This document shows, piece by piece, positions 6,003 to 8,254 of a DNA stretch of 8,254 nt (positions within the stretch are counted from its first letter, which is position 1; the number at the start of each line of letters is the position of its first letter). The translations under genes were made by a program, and so were the position numbers. The stretch is from an uncultured Gemmatimonadota bacterium (lineage in GTDB: Bacteria > Gemmatimonadota > Gemmatimonadetes > Longimicrobiales > Gaopeijiaceae): positions 1-8,254 of the forward strand of contig CALHIO010000057.1 of assembly GCA_938030915.1 (NCBI GenBank), written 5' to 3'. A model generated the notes under the pieces. That model was not told where the DNA came from and did not search any database. It saw only the letters and a list, made by a program, of their open reading frames with translations.

Positions 6003-6883
6003 GACCCCTCCACCCCAGCGAGCAAGCGATACCCGCGAGCCACCAGTTCCGAAGCCACGGCCGCACCCAGGCTCTCGGGCTCATCGAGCGGGCCGGTGAG
6101 ATCCGAGCGCACCAGACGGTCGCCCGCGGGGCTGGCTGCTGCAGCCCAAAGTCGAATCCAGCGGCCGGACGGCTGAGCCAGGCAGCCCAGTGTCTCGCTC
6201 CCGTACTTCTCGATTGCGTCGAGCAACGCCAACTCGGTGCGAAGAGCCGTCCGGGTCGGCAGATGGTTCAGAGCAGTCGCCTCGGCAATCGGATGACGAG
6301 CCATCAACGCGAGCGCTCCCTGTCCCGGCTCGGGCGACCAGGCTTTCGGGTCGAGGGCTTCGACCGCGGTATCCAGAAGCCCCGCCTCACGCGCATCGAG
6401 GGCGCTCATAATGAGGGCGTCAGGGGCGGATGCCATGAGACCCGCGGAACCTGAGTCATCCTTCCCGCCTGCCCGGGCGCGATCGGCGACCGCACGAACC
6501 TCCGCCGCACCCATATCGAGTCGCTGCAGGTCCGACCGATGCGCCGCCAGGAACGCGCCTCGTCTCGCACCGGTGTACCCCACCGTGGCTCCCGCGGGGA
6601 GACGGGCCAGAGGCATCGCACGCCCCTGAAGCGCCACGACGACGTCTCGCGTTTCCATGCGCGGGAGAACGGCGACGGTCGTGAACTCGTCGGAGACGCT
6701 GCCCCGCATCGCAGACACCCCGACGAGGGCGAGATCGATCTGATGCTCCCGGAGCCCGGCGAAGGGGGCCGAACGATCGAGTTCACCCACGAAGTCGACG
6801 TCGACTCCGGCGTGGTGGAGTCGTTCGAGAACGTGCGCGGTACGACCCGCGATATCGGGGTGTGTCGCCAGCCTGGCCGTCAC
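5999..6883 (-). CDS. Degenerate hydroxymethylbilane synthase (HemC-like) protein, catalytic Asp missing
   Basis: The 294-residue protein aligns end to end with porphobilinogen deaminase. Matches include AVLPRMETRDVVVAL (71-85) against the REDPRDxxV strand, LPAGATVGYTGARRGAFLA (95-113) against LPAGxxVGTSSLRRxxQL with both Arg kept (R107, R108), and PEPGQGALALMAR (185-197) against PAxGQGAxxIExR. C234 in TLGC sits where the dipyrromethane-cofactor Cys (GGC) lies. However, E. coli DIAVHSMKDVP, which holds Lys83 and catalytic Asp84, reads DLALVGVSAMR (50-60), giving Ser and Ala at those positions. The N-terminal TRxS motif reads ATHPD, the GKGLF loop is deleted, and LRGNV is not recognisable beside an insertion of about 12 residues (136-150). 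Activity in heme synthesis is therefore doubtful. I chose the GTG at 6883 because AGAGGG lies 9 nt upstream and the protein then begins at the first conserved strand; a GTG at 6907 is the alternative. It overlaps rfaE2 by 4 nt. Confidence 0.8.
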   Translation of the reverse strand: MTARLATHPDIAGRTAHVLERLHHAGVDVDFVGELDRSAPFAGLREHQIDLALVGVSAMRGSVSDEFTTVAVLPRMETRDVVVALQGRAMPLARLPAGATVGYTGARRGAFLAAHRSDLQRLDMGAAEVRAVADRARAGGKDDSGSAGLMASAPDALIMSALDAREAGLLDTAVEALDPKAWSPEPGQGALALMARHPIAEATALNHLPTRTALRTELALLDAIEKYGSETLGCLAQPSGRWIRLWAAAASPAGDRLVRSDLTGPLDEPESLGAAVASELVARGYRLLAGVEGS

Positions 6884-6892
6884 GTGGTCATG

Positions 6893-6901
6893 CCCTCTCC
6901 C
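6893..6901 (-). promoter_or_regulatory. Ribosome binding site of the HemC-like gene
   Basis: GGGAGAGGG on the minus strand ends 9 nt before the GTG at 6883, favouring that start over the GTG at 6907. The remainder of the 51-nt gap to the antiporter stop holds only a 4-bp CCCC/GGGG hairpin (6907-6919) with no T-run. Confidence 0.5.
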
Positions 6902-6934
6902 GACCACCCCGATTAGGGGGGCCGAGGATGTCGA

Positions 6935-8254
6935 TCAGAAGAGGTAGAACAGGAGGTACACCGCCAGCGAAAGCGCGACCCAGAATACCATGCTACCCGA
7001 AGCCCACGATCGCGCCAACGGGCCCAATTCGCCATGTGTACGCCCGAGGCCGCCCATCACCGAGTGCACGAGACCCATCACGGCCCCCCGCACAGCCCGA
7101 TCCATGGCGCCGACGACGCTTCCGACCGTCGTGACGACCCACGGGCCAAGCTTCCGGTACAGGACCTCCGCGTCGATGTGGACGGCGCGCTTCTCGTCCG
7201 GATAAACGCCTGTCTTAACCAGAGTGATGAAGCCGAGCGCTCCGAAGCACAGGAGTTGCAGCTGAGTCAGGACGTGTCGGGTGTCGTACGGATGGTAGTC
7301 CATCTCGAACGGCAGCAGCGTGTAGAACACACCCGGGAAGACCCCGATCAGGACGCACAGCGCGCCACCGATCACCATCGCCACGAGCATGTTCTTGGGC
7401 GGTTCCTTCGTTCGGATGCCGGAATCGTGCGCAAAGAAGGCGAAGAACGGGATCTTGATCCCCGCGTGCTCGAGCACACCCGCCGACGCGAAGAGCATGA
7501 AGAGCCAGACGATGTAGTGATGCTCGTCGATCGCGGCCACCATGATCATCGACTTTGTCACGAACGCGCTGAACAGCGGGAACGCCGAAATCGCCGACGC
7601 ACCGACGATACAGAGCGTCGCGGTGAGCGGCATCGTCTTGTACAGGCCGCCGAGATCGGTGCCCTTGGTCCGACCGGTCATCGTCAGGACGGCGCCCATC
7701 GACATGAAAAGCAGGCCTTTGAAGATCACGTCCGCAAAGGCGTGGGCGACCGCACCATTCACGGCCATCGCCGTGCCGATCCCGATCCCGGCGACCATGA
7801 AGCCGATCTGGTTGATCATGGAGTAGCCGAGGACGCGACGCAGATCGTTCTCGAGTACGGCGTAGAAGATCGGGAAGAACGTCATCGCCGTTCCGATCCA
7901 GATCAGCTCGTCCAGCCCACCGAAGCTCCGAGCCAGCGCGTAGACCGCGACCTTCGTCGTGAACGCGCTCAGGAAGACCGTCCCGGTCGGCGTGCTCTCG
8001 GGGTACGCCTCGGTGATCCAGTTGTGTGCGAGTGGGAAGCCTGCCTTGATCCCGAACGCGATCAGGAGGAGGAGCGCCGGCAGCCCGGCGGCAGCCAGTC
8101 CCCCACCCTCGTCACCGTGCAGTTCGCCGGCGACATGTCCGAATTCGATGGAGCAGGTCTGGTGGGCGAGCATGAGCGCGCCGGAGAGCAAAAGCACGCC
8201 CGACACGACGTGGATGATCAGATAGCGGAAGCCGGTCGCATACGCCTTGTCGGA
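6935..8254 (-). CDS. Na+/H+ antiporter subunit D (MrpD/NuoM-like) membrane protein, 5' end outside the window
   Basis: The last 439 residues of a multi-spanning proton-conducting subunit of the NuoL/M/N-MrpA/D superfamily; the frame is open through the right edge, so the N-terminal helices are missing. Numbering from the window edge, ion-channel lysines typical of the family are visible at K70 (AFGIKAGFPLAHNW), K101 (SAFTTKVAVYALAR), K179 (VIFKGLLFMSMGAVL) and K234 (SAFVTKSMIM). The segments GIKIPFFAFFAHDSGIRTKE and YHPYDTRHVLTQLQLL followed by a TGVYP loop match a clade usually annotated as monovalent cation/H+ antiporter subunit D, rather than true NuoM of Complex I. About ten or more hydrophobic segments remain, the last being the C-terminal WVALSLAVYLLFYLF. 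Partners (other Mrp or NuoM-like subunits) would be expected upstream, beyond the window. The gene ends 51 nt before the HemC-like start. Confidence 0.9.
   Translation of the reverse strand, partial: SDKAYATGFRYLIIHVVSGVLLLSGALMLAHQTCSIEFGHVAGELHGDEGGGLAAAGLPALLLLIAFGIKAGFPLAHNWITEAYPESTPTGTVFLSAFTTKVAVYALARSFGGLDELIWIGTAMTFFPIFYAVLENDLRRVLGYSMINQIGFMVAGIGIGTAMAVNGAVAHAFADVIFKGLLFMSMGAVLTMTGRTKGTDLGGLYKTMPLTATLCIVGASAISAFPLFSAFVTKSMIMVAAIDEHHYIVWLFMLFASAGVLEHAGIKIPFFAFFAHDSGIRTKEPPKNMLVAMVIGGALCVLIGVFPGVFYTLLPFEMDYHPYDTRHVLTQLQLLCFGALGFITLVKTGVYPDEKRAVHIDAEVLYRKLGPWVVTTVGSVVGAMDRAVRGAVMGLVHSVMGGLGRTHGELGPLARSWASGSMVFWVALSLAVYLLFYLF

Noticed and set aside
6907..6919. CCCC-GATTA-GGGG hairpin between the antiporter and HemC-like genes
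   Set aside because: The stem is only 4 bp with no T-run and neighbouring genes appear co-transcribed; not enough for a terminator call.

Overview
The window is a gene-dense, high-GC (above 60% by eye) stretch of bacterial chromosome. It carries eight protein genes, two of them cut by the window edges, and no RNA genes, mobile elements or CRISPR arrays. A heptose-phosphate adenylyltransferase and a predicted diheme lipoprotein indicate a Gram-negative cell with an outer membrane and a periplasm. The protein repertoire and codon bias would suit Gemmatimonadota or a similar high-GC environmental lineage, but that placement is only an inference.

Left block (1-2114, minus strand): a GcvT/aminomethyltransferase-family protein is followed, with an 8-nt ATGAGTGA overlap, by an FAD-dependent oxidoreductase of the phytoene-desaturase/PYROXD2-like type that runs off the left edge. 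The coupling suggests a two-protein oxidation and one-carbon-transfer unit, whose substrate cannot be read from the sequence.

Middle (2115-3796): a 175-nt divergent intergenic region holds a sigma70-like promoter (TTGATC-17-TACAGT) driving rightward a diheme cytochrome c peroxidase/MauG-family lipoprotein (2290-3756). The gene stands alone and ends convergently, 40 nt from the next gene.

Right block (3797-8254, minus strand): a tightly packed run reads, in transcription order, MrpD/NuoM-like antiporter subunit (5' end cut off), a degenerate HemC-like protein, RfaE2-type heptose-1-phosphate adenylyltransferase, RNase PH, RdgB/HAM1 nucleotide pyrophosphatase and a DUF971 protein. After a 51-nt gap behind the antiporter gene, neighbours overlap by 1-4 nt or lie 1-13 nt apart, consistent with one operon. 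The genes are functionally mixed: ion translocation, LPS precursor, RNA 3' processing, nucleotide-pool cleaning and a putative metal or Fe-S helper.

The most unusual element is the HemC-like protein (5999-6883). It keeps the overall hydroxymethylbilane synthase fold signature and the cofactor-attachment Cys, yet lacks the catalytic Asp and most of the N-terminal substrate-binding motifs. It may be a repurposed or inactive paralogue. The second point of interest is the coupled GcvT-like plus PYROXD2-like pair.
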